Assembly: GCA_963788935.1 (NCBI GenBank)
Contig: CAWBIM010000004.1
Coordinates: 62,001-126,000, forward strand
DNA from: JAOPZW01 sp963788935
GTDB taxonomy: Bacteria; Actinomycetota; Thermoleophilia; Solirubrobacterales; Solirubrobacteraceae
Length of the DNA stretch: 64,000 bases
Direction of reading: 5' to 3'
In this document: piece by piece, positions 51,340 to 59,483 of the stretch
Position numbering within the stretch: the first letter of the stretch is position 1
Layout: every line of letters starts with the position of its first letter
Translations under genes and position numbers: made by a program
Notes under the pieces: generated by a model
What the model saw: only the letters and a program-made list of their open reading frames with translations
The model's database searches: none
What the model was told of the DNA's origin: nothing

Positions 51340-52302
51340 GTGGACGTGCCGGCGGTCCGTCCCGCGCTCTCGCGGGTCGGTCTGGCAGGGGTCGAGGCCG
51401 TCGTGCGCCTCGGCGTCGACGAGCGCTCCGCCCAGCCGTTCGCCGCCCGGATCGACTGCGCGATCGAGCCCCGCGCGGAGTCCGCGGACGGCACGGAGCG
51501 CTTCGAGACCGCCGTGGCCGAGGTCGTGCGCGAGGTCGTCCTCGACACGCGCGCGATCCGCGCGGAGCGGCTCGTGCGCGAGGTCGCCGAGCGCGTCCGG
51601 GAGCGCCTGGCCGCGCCGCGCGTCGAGGTCACCGTCTCGGCGCGCTTCCCCGAGCGGCGCCCCGCGCCGGTCTCCGGCACGCCGACCCAGGAGATCTCGA
51701 CGCTCCATGCCGCCGCGATGGCGTCGCCGCGCGGCACCCGGCGGGCGGTCGGCGTGTCCGCCCAGGGCCTCACGACCGCCCCGCAGGCCCAGCGCGCCAT
51801 CGCCGCGGACGCCCGCGAGCGGCTGGTGCGCGACGGCTTCTCGGAGGCCGCCGTCGCCCGCGTGCTCGACCACGTGCCCGTCGCCACCCACGACCAGCGC
51901 GGGTTCGGCACGCTGCACGTCGGGTGCCCCGAGGGCGGCACGCTCGCGTTCGACGTCCCCGCGTTGCTCGCGATCGTCGAGGGCGCGATGTCGAGCGAGA
52001 TCTTCGAGCTGATGAAGCGCAGCGACGAGGGCGCCGTCGTCGAGCGCGCCCACCGCCGGCCGCGCGCGGCCGACGACTGCGTGCGGGCGATGATCGCCGG
52101 GGTCGTCGAGCACCTCGCGGGCGCGCCGGACGAGGTGTTCGTCTCGGCGGCGCAGGAGAGCTTCGAGACCGTGCACCGCCACAACCTCGTGGCCGAGCGC
52201 GGCGGGCTGCTCGGCGACCTGCGCGCCGAGCTCGCCGACGGGGCGGCGCCGCGCGCGCTGTCGCTGCGGGCCTGGCTCGACGCCGCCGGGCTCGCCGGCT
52301 AA
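51340..52302 (+). CDS. FolE2/MptA-like GTP cyclohydrolase
   Basis: 320 residues from GTG 51340. DVPAVRPALSRVGLAGVEAVVRL, RAVGVSAQGLTTAPQAQRAI, VPVATHDQRGFGTLHVG (His184), GAMSSEIFELMKRSDEGAVVERAH and SFETVHRHNLVAERGG are the landmark segments of the tunnel-fold GTPCH-IB/MptA family, which opens GTP for folate or methanopterin synthesis. The usual zinc Cys motif (CPC) reads APQ here (residues 147-149) and the N-terminal HMSRF-type motif reads TERFE. Placed next to methanopterin C1 genes, so a methanopterin role is likely if active. Convergent with the DUF1464 gene, overlapping by 4 bp. Confidence 0.75.
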   Translation: MDVPAVRPALSRVGLAGVEAVVRLGVDERSAQPFAARIDCAIEPRAESADGTERFETAVAEVVREVVLDTRAIRAERLVREVAERVRERLAAPRVEVTVSARFPERRPAPVSGTPTQEISTLHAAAMASPRGTRRAVGVSAQGLTTAPQAQRAIAADARERLVRDGFSEAAVARVLDHVPVATHDQRGFGTLHVGCPEGGTLAFDVPALLAIVEGAMSSEIFELMKRSDEGAVVERAHRRPRAADDCVRAMIAGVVEHLAGAPDEVFVSAAQESFETVHRHNLVAERGGLLGDLRAELADGAAPRALSLRAWLDAAGLAG

Positions 52303-53388
52303 CCGAGCGCGATGTCCTGCGCGCCGTACACGCGCAGGTGGTCGAGCACGCCGCCGCGCGCCTCGCGCAGCCCGAGCCGGTCGACGAGCGGCGCGTAGGC
52401 GCCGCCCGCGAGGCCGTCGGCGAGCAGCGCCGCGCCGCGGGCGGCGCTCTTCACCGCGAGCGCGGCGCGGACCGGCGCGACCGCGGCCAGCCGCGCGCCG
52501 AGCGCCTCGACGACCCCGGGGACGGCGGCCAGGCGGCCGGCGACGAGCACCTCGCGCGGGGCGGGCACCGACGCGGTCAGCGCGAGCACGGCCTTCGTCG
52601 CGCCCTCCTCGAGCGCAAGCCAGCCGTCGGCCGCCTGCGGGTCGTCGCGCAGCCGGTCGAGCGCCCCGGGCGCGCCGAGGTCGAGCGCGCCGTCGGGGTC
52701 GAGCGCGCCGCCGCTGAACACCGTGCGCTTGGAGAGCGCGCCGCCGATGAGGTACGCCGCCTCGGCGTCGAGCGCGCCGCAGGCGCGGGCCCCGATCGGC
52801 CCCGCCGAGCCGCCCATGCCGTCGACGATCCGCCCGCCGTCGACGGCGGTCGCCGCGCTGAAGCCGCCGCCGAGCTCGAGCATCACGAACCGGGTCTCCT
52901 CGTAGGCCAGACCGAGGCGCTCGGCCTGGTCGACGATCCCGAGCGCGACGCTCGCGACCTTGTCGGCCGTCCCGAGGTCGATCCGGTTCCACTTGCGGTG
53001 GGCCGGGACGGTGGGCAGGTGGATCGCGCCGGGGCCGAACACGAGCGGGATCCCGGCCGCGATCAGCGCGCGCACGATCGTCCGCATGCCCGCGATCCCG
53101 GCGCCCTCCGTTGGCTCGTCGGCGCGCTTGAGGACCATCAGCGCGAGCTCGCGCTCGCCGACCTCGGCCGCCGGGACGAGCGGCAGCCCGTACCCGGCCG
53201 GCCCGAGCACGACCTCGTACGGACCGTGGGCGAGCAGCGCGTCGATCAGCGGCGACGGGTCCGCGCCGAGCGCCTTCGAGGGGAAGCCGTCCTCGAGCAG
53301 CGGCGTCGCCGCCGTCCAGCACGCAGACCTCGAACGAGACCGTCCCGGGGTCGATGCCCGCGACGCGCGGTCCGCGCCGTGCGCTCAG
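52299..53388 (-). CDS. DUF1464 (COG2441, ASKHA-type 'butyrate kinase-like') protein (frame break)
   Basis: About 362 residues. PRVAGIDPGTVSFEVCVLDGG is the phosphate-1 loop of an ASKHA kinase fold; a +1 break near 53314 restores PLLEDGFPSKALGADPSPLI. VVLGPAGYGLPL, RKWNRIDLGTADKVASVALGI, and VMLELGGGFSAATAVDGGRIVDG (phosphate-2/adenosine motif) follow. This matches DUF1464, which I recall as a companion of methanopterin genes; substrate unknown. No ATG or GTG is available at the N-terminus; CTG 53388, overlapping the mtdB stop, is the likeliest start. Last gene of the leftward unit. Confidence 0.72.
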
Positions 53389-54255
53389 ACGAGGAGCTCC
53401 TTGGCGATCTCGTAGACGCCGTCGACGTCGAGGACGGCGTCGCTCGTCTCGAACAGGCGCTGGATGCAGGTCTTGTGGACCTTCATCTTCGGGCCGCCGA
53501 TGGCCAGCGCGCCGAGCACCTTCTTGCCGTCGTAGTCCTTGAACTCGTCCTGGGCGTCGGTGCCCTCGATGCCGAGCGGGTCGGCGGCGTTGAAGTCGGC
53601 CAGCACCTCGATCGAGTCCACCTCGCGCCAGACCGACTCGGGCAGCAGCTCGACGCCCGCCGGCCCGGCGGCGAGGACGAGCGTGGCGCCGTCGAGCAGC
53701 TGCCTTGAGGGCGTCGTCGTCCTCGGGCTCGGCGATCTGCATGCCGCGCTCCTCGGCGGTGGTGAGCCCGCGCGCGCGGCGGTACTCCTTGCCCTCGAAG
53801 CGGTCCTTCGGGATGCCCGACACGGTGACGTCGCAGCCCTCGTCGATGAGGATCTTGGCCGCGCGCAGGCCGACGGCGCCGGCGCCGACGATGACGACGC
53901 GCCGACCTTCGAGGTCGATCTCGCGCGCGAGCATCGCGACGGTTGTCGCCGCTGTCGTGTTGCAGCCGTTGGAGTCGAGCATGACCGACACGTGGAACGG
54001 CCCGAAGAACGACTTCTTGACCGCCTCGAGCACCTCCTCGCCCGCGCCGACGCTCGAGCCGCCGACCCACACCGCGAGGTTCGCGTCGCCGGGCGGGCGG
54101 GTGAAGTACGCCGACTGCACGAGGCCCTGCACGACGTCGGGCTCGATGCCGCCGTAGCGCAGCAGCTCGTCGGGCACCTCCGAGTCGAAGGCGACCATGG
54201 CATCGAACGTGCTCGGGTGCTGGTCGGTGTCGAGCTGGATCAGGACTTTCTTCAC
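53385..54255 (-). CDS. mtdB: NAD(P)-dependent methylene-H4MPT dehydrogenase (frame break)
   Basis: About 289 residues from ATG 54255. KKVLIQLDTDQHPSTFDAMVAFDS is the MtdA/MtdB N-terminal signature; FFGPFHVSVMLDSNGCNTTAATTVAML and the Rossmann loop VVIVGAGAVGLRAAKIL follow. A +1 break at about 53703 restores ALKQLLDGATLVLAAGPAGVELLP and then VLADFNAADPLGIEG and KMKVHKTCIQRLF. Oxidises methylene-tetrahydromethanopterin to methenyl-H4MPT in the cytoplasm. MtdB-type rather than MtdA is favoured by the fae/fhc context. Overlaps the upstream gene by ATGA. Confidence 0.92.
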
Positions 54256-55643
54256 GATTCCTCCGCGGCGTTTCGGGTGCGCTGGGCTGTGAGCCGGACG
54301 CGCTCGCGCTTCGGCTCCTCGAATGTCATGTACCCCCAGTCGAGCGGGGACTCCTGGCGGTAGTTCTTGCGCAGGGCCCGCGCGATCGTGGCCTTCATCA
54401 GCTCCTTGCCGAGGTAGAAGGCGTGCGTCGGCTCGTCGACCGCGAGCTGGTCGAAGATCGCGTTGAAGTCCGTGCCCTTGACGAACCGGTCGGCGTTGAA
54501 GACGTAGATGTTGTCGGCGTCGACGAAGATGCGGTAGTTCGGGTCGGTGATCTCCGCCTGCAGCTCGCGCAGCTCGTCCTCGGAATAGGGCCGGAAGTCG
54601 TCGTCCTTGACGGTCACGAGGCGCCCGTCGATGCGCTTCGGGGTCATCCCGCGCTCGAGCGCGAAGTGCATGAGCTGCGCGGCGATGACCGTCTCCTGGA
54701 CGGCCCCGCGGGCCCAGTCGATCACCTCGGTGGTGAGCACGTTGCGGATGCCGAGCTCCTGGCAGAAGCCGATGAGCAGGGCGGTGACGCCGGTCGTATC
54801 GGCCTCGGTGAGCTCGGTGAGGTTGCCGATGCCCATGAGCATCTCGACCTCCGGGTAGCGGCGGCGGACCTCGAGGTAGCGCCCGAGGCTGGCGGCGAAC
54901 CCCGAGCCGATCGGCTCGATGATCGGGTCGACGAGATACGGCTTGCCGAGGTCCTCGAGGTGGGCGATCGTCGCGTCGAGGCTGTCGAGGTCCTCCGGCG
55001 TGTCGGGGATGAGGACCGGCGTCGCGGCGATCTCCCCGGCGAGGTGGCGGTTCGTGCTGTTCAGGCTCAGCACGAAGCCGACCCCGGCGGCGTCGGCCAT
55101 GCGGATCTCGTCGGGGTCGAGCGTGTCGATGCTCAGGTCGAAGCCGTCCGCGCGCAGCTCGGCGATCACGTCCGGCCCCTCGTCGAGCCAGTCGCGGCCG
55201 AGCGAGAGCCCGAGGTCGATGACGTCGGCGCCGGCGTCGCGGTAGTAGCCCGCGATCGCGAGGATCTCCGCCCGCGACAGGCGCGGGACGTGGTTGATCT
55301 CGGCGAACACGCGGATGTCGCGCTCGCCGTAGCTCTCACGCGTGTCCTCCTGCCCGAACCAGCGCGGCAGCGCCTTGAGGTCGTTCGGGCCCTTCTCGGC
55401 CGGGATGCCGAAGCGCTCGCCGATGACCTCGACGTCGCCCTCGCAGAGCCCGGGGATCATGATCCGGGTGACCGCGTCGGGGACCTCGAGGCGCTTGGCG
55501 ATCCAGTCGGTCGTCATCAGCGCGGCCACGGTGATCTTCATGACCGCGACGTCGTAGTCGAACGGCAGCTCGGCCCGGCCCAGCGTGTCGCGCAGGGCCG
55601 GCGCCGCGAGCTTGCCGGTCACGAAGAGCAGCCGGTCGGCCAC
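54252..55643 (-). CDS. Dihydropteroate synthase-like protein (DUF6513-type, H4MPT biosynthesis)
   Basis: 463 residues from ATG 55643. The N-terminal domain (MADRLLFVTGKLAAPALRDTL, FDYDVAVMKITVAALMTTDWIAKRL) is the DUF6513-type extension found in H4MPT-linked DHPS paralogues, followed by a pterin-binding barrel: IRVFAEINHVPRLSRAEI, GADVIDLGLSLGRDW, GFDLSIDTLDPDEI, YLVDPIIEPIGSGF, LMGIGNLTELTEAD. Motifs GIGN and DPII match the pterin site. Thought to join the pterin moiety to beta-RFA-P in dephospho-methanopterin synthesis; inferred from family and context. Confidence 0.88.
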   Translation of the reverse strand: MADRLLFVTGKLAAPALRDTLGRAELPFDYDVAVMKITVAALMTTDWIAKRLEVPDAVTRIMIPGLCEGDVEVIGERFGIPAEKGPNDLKALPRWFGQEDTRESYGERDIRVFAEINHVPRLSRAEILAIAGYYRDAGADVIDLGLSLGRDWLDEGPDVIAELRADGFDLSIDTLDPDEIRMADAAGVGFVLSLNSTNRHLAGEIAATPVLIPDTPEDLDSLDATIAHLEDLGKPYLVDPIIEPIGSGFAASLGRYLEVRRRYPEVEMLMGIGNLTELTEADTTGVTALLIGFCQELGIRNVLTTEVIDWARGAVQETVIAAQLMHFALERGMTPKRIDGRLVTVKDDDFRPYSEDELRELQAEITDPNYRIFVDADNIYVFNADRFVKGTDFNAIFDQLAVDEPTHAFYLGKELMKATIARALRKNYRQESPLDWGYMTFEEPKRERVRLTAQRTRNAAEES

Positions 55644-55658
55644 GTCTGTCCGCTTGGG

Positions 55659-56024
55659 TCAGCCCTTGCTGAAGACGAACTTGTTCGGCGTGCCCTCGAG
55701 CGCGCTGTCGTCGGCCGGGCGCCACAGCACGGTGTCCTCGATCTGACGGGCGACGGCGAAGTCCTTGTCGGTGATGCCGCCGGCCGCGTGGTTCATGAGC
55801 TTCACCCAGAGCTTGCCCCAGGTCACCGAGAGGTCGGCGTGGTGGTACGCGGCCTCGCAGACGTAGCCGACGGCGTTGACGGCCATCAGCGTGCTCGGCC
55901 ATCCGTCGGTGTTGTACTTGCGCCGCAGCCAGCCGTCCTCGAGGTACCAGCCGTCGAGGCCGTGCTCGGCGATCTTCGCCTCGACCTCTTCGTCGCTGTA
56001 CGTCTTCTTCTCTTCAGTCGCCAT
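55659..56024 (-). CDS. Pterin-4a-carbinolamine dehydratase-like protein
   Basis: 121 residues from ATG 56024, preceded by GAAGGAGG at ideal spacing. VEAKIAEHGLDGWYLEDGWLRRKYNTDGW, then LMAVNAVGYVCEAAYHHADLSVTWGKLWVKLMNHAAGGITDKDF matches the PCD/DCoH fold; the catalytic His cluster appears as YHHADL. In H4MPT clusters such a protein is repeatedly found, with a proposed role in pterin handling. 15 bp separate it from the next gene. Confidence 0.85.
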   Translation of the reverse strand: MATEEKKTYSDEEVEAKIAEHGLDGWYLEDGWLRRKYNTDGWPSTLMAVNAVGYVCEAAYHHADLSVTWGKLWVKLMNHAAGGITDKDFAVARQIEDTVLWRPADDSALEGTPNKFVFSKG

Positions 56025-56047
56025 GGCAATCGCCTCCTTCGGGTTCA

Positions 56048-56839
56048 CTACATCACAGTGCCACCATTGACGTTGATGGCCTGCCCGGTGATGAAGGCCG
56101 CCGCGGGCGAGGCCAGGTAGACCGCGGCCCCGGCGACGTCCTCGGGCGTGCCCCAGCGGCGCAGCGGCGTCGATGCCGCGACCTCGCGGCGGAAGTCCTC
56201 GTCGGCCCCCGCGCCGAACGCGGTCTCGATCCAGCCCGGGCACAGCACGTTGACCCGGACGGCGGGGGCGAGGGCGCGCGCCAGGCTCCGGCTGTAGCTC
56301 AGGACGCCGCCCTTGACGGCGCTGAACAGCTCGGGGTTGGGACCGGCCATGCCGCTCTCGACGTGGTCCCAGCTCATGTTGAGGATCGTGCCGCCGTGCT
56401 CCTGCTCGCGCATCACGGCGCCGGCGGCGTAGGAGCACGCGATCGTGCCCTTGAGGTCGACGGCCACGAGCAGGTCGAGCTTGCGCTCCCAGTCCCAGCC
56501 GGCCTCCTCGCCGGTGAGCACGTCGGCGCCGGCGTTGTTGACCCAGACGTCGAGCCCGCCGAGCCGCTCGCGCGCCTCGGCCACGAGGGCCTCGCAGCCC
56601 GCGCGCGTGCCGAGGTCGGCCTGCACGACGGACGCGTGGCCGCCGCCCGCCGCGATGCGCTCGGCGACCGCTCGCGCGGCCGCCTCGCTGCGGCGATAGG
56701 TGATGAGCACCGTGGCGCCGGCGCCGGCGAACGCTTCCGCGATCGCGGCGCCGATGCCGCTGCTCGCGCCCGTGACGACCGCACGGGCGCCGTCGAGCCG
56801 GAGCGCGTCCGGCCGCGACGGGTCCGGTGTCGGCGCTAC
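56048..56839 (-). CDS. SDR-family oxidoreductase next to fae
   Basis: About 255 residues: RAVVTGASSGIGAAIAEAFAG, LDVWVNNAGADVLTG (NNAG), TILNMSWDHVESG, the Ser/Tyr site near SAVKGGVLSYSRSLARALA, VRVNVLCPGWIETAFG and ITGQAINVNGGTVM. The canonical YxxxK Tyr is replaced: FSAVKGG has Phe where Tyr is expected, so the classical catalytic Tyr is missing, although the Lys is present. No ATG or GTG precedes the Rossmann strand; translation may be coupled to the fae stop at 56836. Substrate unknown. Confidence 0.7.
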   Translation of the reverse strand, partial: VAPTPDPSRPDALRLDGARAVVTGASSGIGAAIAEAFAGAGATVLITYRRSEAAARAVAERIAAGGGHASVVQADLGTRAGCEALVAEARERLGGLDVWVNNAGADVLTGEEAGWDWERKLDLLVAVDLKGTIACSYAAGAVMREQEHGGTILNMSWDHVESGMAGPNPELFSAVKGGVLSYSRSLARALAPAVRVNVLCPGWIETAFGAGADEDFRREVAASTPLRRWGTPEDVAGAAVYLASPAAAFITGQAINVNGGTVM

Positions 56840-57348
56840 CCCTCCGTCCCGCCGGCGAACGGATGGCGCGCGTCGGCCGCAGCGTCGAGCACGGACTGGG
56901 TCGACGGCTCGCCCTTCATCGCGCGGGCGATCGACTCCTTCGTCGCCTGGTAGTTGAAGTCGAAGATCTTCTTGTCGTCGGTCGCCTCCCAGTGGATGAA
57001 GACGCCGACGATGAGGCACAGGTCGTCGACCTGGCCCTCGGGGATGACACCCTCGCGGACGGAGTCGACCACGGCGCGGGCGACGGCCGCCTGAGCCGGA
57101 CCGAACATCTGCACGGCCTGCGTCGCGCCCTTCATCGTGACCTTGTTGGCCATGAGGGTGTCGGGCTTCGCGGGCAGGTTGGGCGCGACAACCGCGAGAA
57201 GGTTCGTATGACCCTCGTGCTGGTTGATCAGTGCCTCGGCGAACGCCTCGCCGACGGGGCCGCTCTTGGACCCGATGAGCAGGTCGATGTGGGCAACCTC
57301 GTTGCCATCGCCAACCAGGGACTCGCCTACCATGAAGGATCCAGCCAT
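56836..57348 (-). CDS. fae: Formaldehyde-activating enzyme
   Basis: 170 residues, full length for Fae, ATG 57348. MVGESLVGDGNEVAHIDLLIG carries the catalytic His (residue 20, equivalent to His17 of methylotroph Fae), followed by SKSGPVGEAFAEALINQHEGHTNLLAVVAPNLPAKP, VTMKGATQAVQMFGPAQAAVA and VFIHWEATDDKKIFDFNYQAT. Condenses formaldehyde with H4MPT to methylene-H4MPT in the cytosol. First gene of the leftward H4MPT unit, facing the CitG-like gene across a 92-bp promoter region. No frame break. Confidence 0.95.
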   Translation of the reverse strand: MAGSFMVGESLVGDGNEVAHIDLLIGSKSGPVGEAFAEALINQHEGHTNLLAVVAPNLPAKPDTLMANKVTMKGATQAVQMFGPAQAAVARAVVDSVREGVIPEGQVDDLCLIVGVFIHWEATDDKKIFDFNYQATKESIARAMKGEPSTQSVLDAAADARHPFAGGTEG

Positions 57349-57440
57349 TTCGCGCCTCTCTCCGTGGTCGTGGAACACGCCGCCGTGCCGTCAGGGGACG
57401 GCCGGGAGACCCGGTCTAGGGCCGCGCGGCAAGCTATACG
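57349..57440. promoter_or_regulatory. Divergent promoter region between fae and the fhc operon
   Basis: 92 bp. TATACG at 57435-57440 is nine bases before the second in-frame ATG (57450) of the rightward gene and could be a -10 for a leaderless transcript. CCGGGTCTCCCGG and CCGTC-N4-GACGG are short dyads that may bind a regulator of both units. Confidence 0.4.
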
Positions 57441-58341
57441 ATGGCGCGAATGGCGGTCAAGGAGGCGCGTCGGCGACGTGCAGACGACGCGGAATCGGGG
57501 CCGAGTGCCGCCACCGTCGCGGCGGCCGCGCAGCTGGCGTGCGTGCTCGAGGCGAGCGCGGAGAAGCCCGGGAACATCACCCCGAGCCACGACTACGCCG
57601 ACACGAGCTACGAGGACATGCTCCGCAGCGCGATCGCGCTCGGGCCCGAGATCGGGCGCGCCGGGGAGCGCGGCGTGGGCGCCACCGTGCTCGCCGCGGT
57701 GCAGGCCACGCGACGCGTCGCCGGCAGCAACACGAACCTCGGGATCGCCCTGTTGCTCGCGCCGCTGGGCGCGCGCCGCGCTCGTCGGCGCGGGGCCGCT
57801 GCGGGCGCGCACCGAGGCGGTCCTCGCGGCCTTCACGCTCGACGACGCCCGCGACGCCTACGCCGCGATCCGCGCCGCCGGCGCCGGTGGCCTCGACGAG
57901 CCCGTCGAGCACGACGTGCGCGACGCGCCGACCGTGACCCTGCGCGCCGCGATGGCCGCCGCCGCCGGGCGCGACGCGCTCGCCGCCGAGTACGCCGAGG
58001 GCTTCCCGGTGACGTTCGACGTCGGACTCCCGGCGATCCGCCGCGCCCTCGAGGACGGCCTGGCCCCGCGGCCGGCGATCGTCGAGACGTACCTGAAGCT
58101 GCTCGCCGCGGTGCCCGACACGCTCATCGCGCGCAAGCGCGGGCGGGCCGAGGCGCAGCGGGTCTCGGCCGCGGCGTCGGCCGCGCTGGCCGCGGGCGGC
58201 GTGCGCGACGAGCCCGGGCGCGCGGCCGTGCGCGACCTCGACGCCGACCTGCGCGGCGACGGCAACGCGCGCAACCCGGGGACGACCGCCGACCTCGTGA
58301 CCGCCGTGCTCTTCGTGGCCCTGCTCGAGGGCCTGCTGTGA
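57441..58341 (+). CDS. CitG/MdcB-like (triphosphoribosyl-dephospho-CoA synthase family) protein of the H4MPT cluster (frame break)
   Basis: About 299 residues from ATG 57441 (or 57450). LACVLEASAEKPGNITPSHDYADTSYEDML is the family signature (EASAxKPGNV..H.D), then GVGATVLAAVQATRRVAGSNTNLGIALLLAPL. A +1 break at about 57775 restores GRAALVGAGPLRARTEAVLA. YLKLLAAVPDTLIARKRG and ARNPGTTADLVTAVLFVALLEG close the protein. In methylotrophs a COG1767 homologue of this type travels with H4MPT genes and is assigned a cofactor-synthesis role. Overlaps the ATP-grasp gene by GTGA. Confidence 0.85.
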
Positions 58342-59483
58342 TCCTCGTCGTGTCGGTCAGCGCGCGGATGCTGGCGGAGCTGGCGGTCCGCGACGGACAC
58401 GCCGTGTTCGCCGTCGACCGTTTCGGGGATCTGGACCTCCAGCAGATGTGTCCCAGCCTTTCGATCATGCGTGACCTCGACGGGCGCGGCGGGATGGCGG
58501 AGCTCGTCGCGGCGGCCGAGCGCGTCCCGGCCGACGGCGTCGTCTACGGCGCGGGGCTCGAGAACCGGCCCGACCTCGTCGCGCGCCTGGCGGCCGGCCG
58601 CACGCTCCTCGGCTGCGACCCGGCCACGCTGCGGCGCGTCCGCGACCCCGCCGTGCTCGGCGCGTCGCTGCGCGCCGCCGGCCACGCGTTCCCGGAGACG
58701 CTCGCGGGCCCCGGTGCGCCGGCCCGCGCCGACGCCGCGCGGCGCTGGCTGCGCAAGCCCGTGCGCGGCGGCGGCGGGCGCGGGATCCGGGCGTGGCGCG
58801 GCGGGCGGGTCACGGGCGACGTCGTCCTCCAGGAGCGGATCGCCGGCCTGCCGTGCTCGTTCGCCGCCGTCGGCGACGGCCGGTCGGCCGCGGTGCTCGG
58901 CGTGAGCGAGCAGCTGATCGGGCGCCGCGCGCTCGGCGCCCGCGGCTTCACCTGGGCGGGCAACCTCGTCCCCGCGCGGCTGCCGCTCGTCGAGCGCCGG
59001 GCGCTCGCCACCGCGGCGACCGACGTCTGCGCGCACCTCGCGGCCGCCTTCGGCCTGCGCGGCCTGTTCGGGGTCGACGTCGTCTGGGACGGCGAGCGCG
59101 CCTGGGTCGTCGAGGTCAACCCGCGCCCGAGCGGGTCGCTCGAGACCGTCGCGGCCGCCCACGGGATCCGCCCGTTCACCGCCCACCTCGAGGGCTGCGC
59201 GGGGCGCCTGCCGGCGGCCCCGCCGCTCGCGGCCCTCGCCGACCCGCCGCGCGCCGCGGGCAAGGCGGTCGTCTACGCCGTGCGCGACGGCGCGGCCCCG
59301 GACACCCGCGACTGGCCCGACCGCGGGATCCGCGACGTCCCGCACCCGGGCGAGGCGATCGGCCGGGGCCATCCGATCTGCACGCTCACCGCCACCGGGG
59401 CGACGCCCGAGGCCGTGCTCGACGACCTCGAGGCGCGCGCCGCCGCCCTCCACGACCGGATGCGAGTCGATGTCCTCGCCTGA
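58338..59483 (+). CDS. ATP-grasp protein of the H4MPT cluster
   Basis: 381 residues from GTG 58338. VSVSARMLAELAVRDGHAVFAVDRFGDLD, a central RWLRKPVRGGGGRGIRAW (ATP-binding Lys and Gly loop), VVLQERIAGLPCSFAAVGDG, and GLFGVDVVWDGERAWVVEVNPRPSGSLE (metal ligands E..N). Resembles the COG2232-type ATP-grasp ligases that accompany H4MPT genes. Likely a carboxylate-amine ligase step in methanopterin or methanofuran synthesis; substrate unknown. Its end overlaps the fhcB start by 14 bp. Confidence 0.85.
   Translation: MILVVSVSARMLAELAVRDGHAVFAVDRFGDLDLQQMCPSLSIMRDLDGRGGMAELVAAAERVPADGVVYGAGLENRPDLVARLAAGRTLLGCDPATLRRVRDPAVLGASLRAAGHAFPETLAGPGAPARADAARRWLRKPVRGGGGRGIRAWRGGRVTGDVVLQERIAGLPCSFAAVGDGRSAAVLGVSEQLIGRRALGARGFTWAGNLVPARLPLVERRALATAATDVCAHLAAAFGLRGLFGVDVVWDGERAWVVEVNPRPSGSLETVAAAHGIRPFTAHLEGCAGRLPAAPPLAALADPPRAAGKAVVYAVRDGAAPDTRDWPDRGIRDVPHPGEAIGRGHPICTLTATGATPEAVLDDLEARAAALHDRMRVDVLA

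Noticed and set aside
48724..54255. Very long leftward open frame (about 1840 codons) antisense to iolD/mmsA/R2lox
   Set aside because: Only its first ~190 codons (mtdB) are real; the rest is Arg/Pro-rich low-complexity sequence opposite well-identified genes, continued past a frame break in mtdB.
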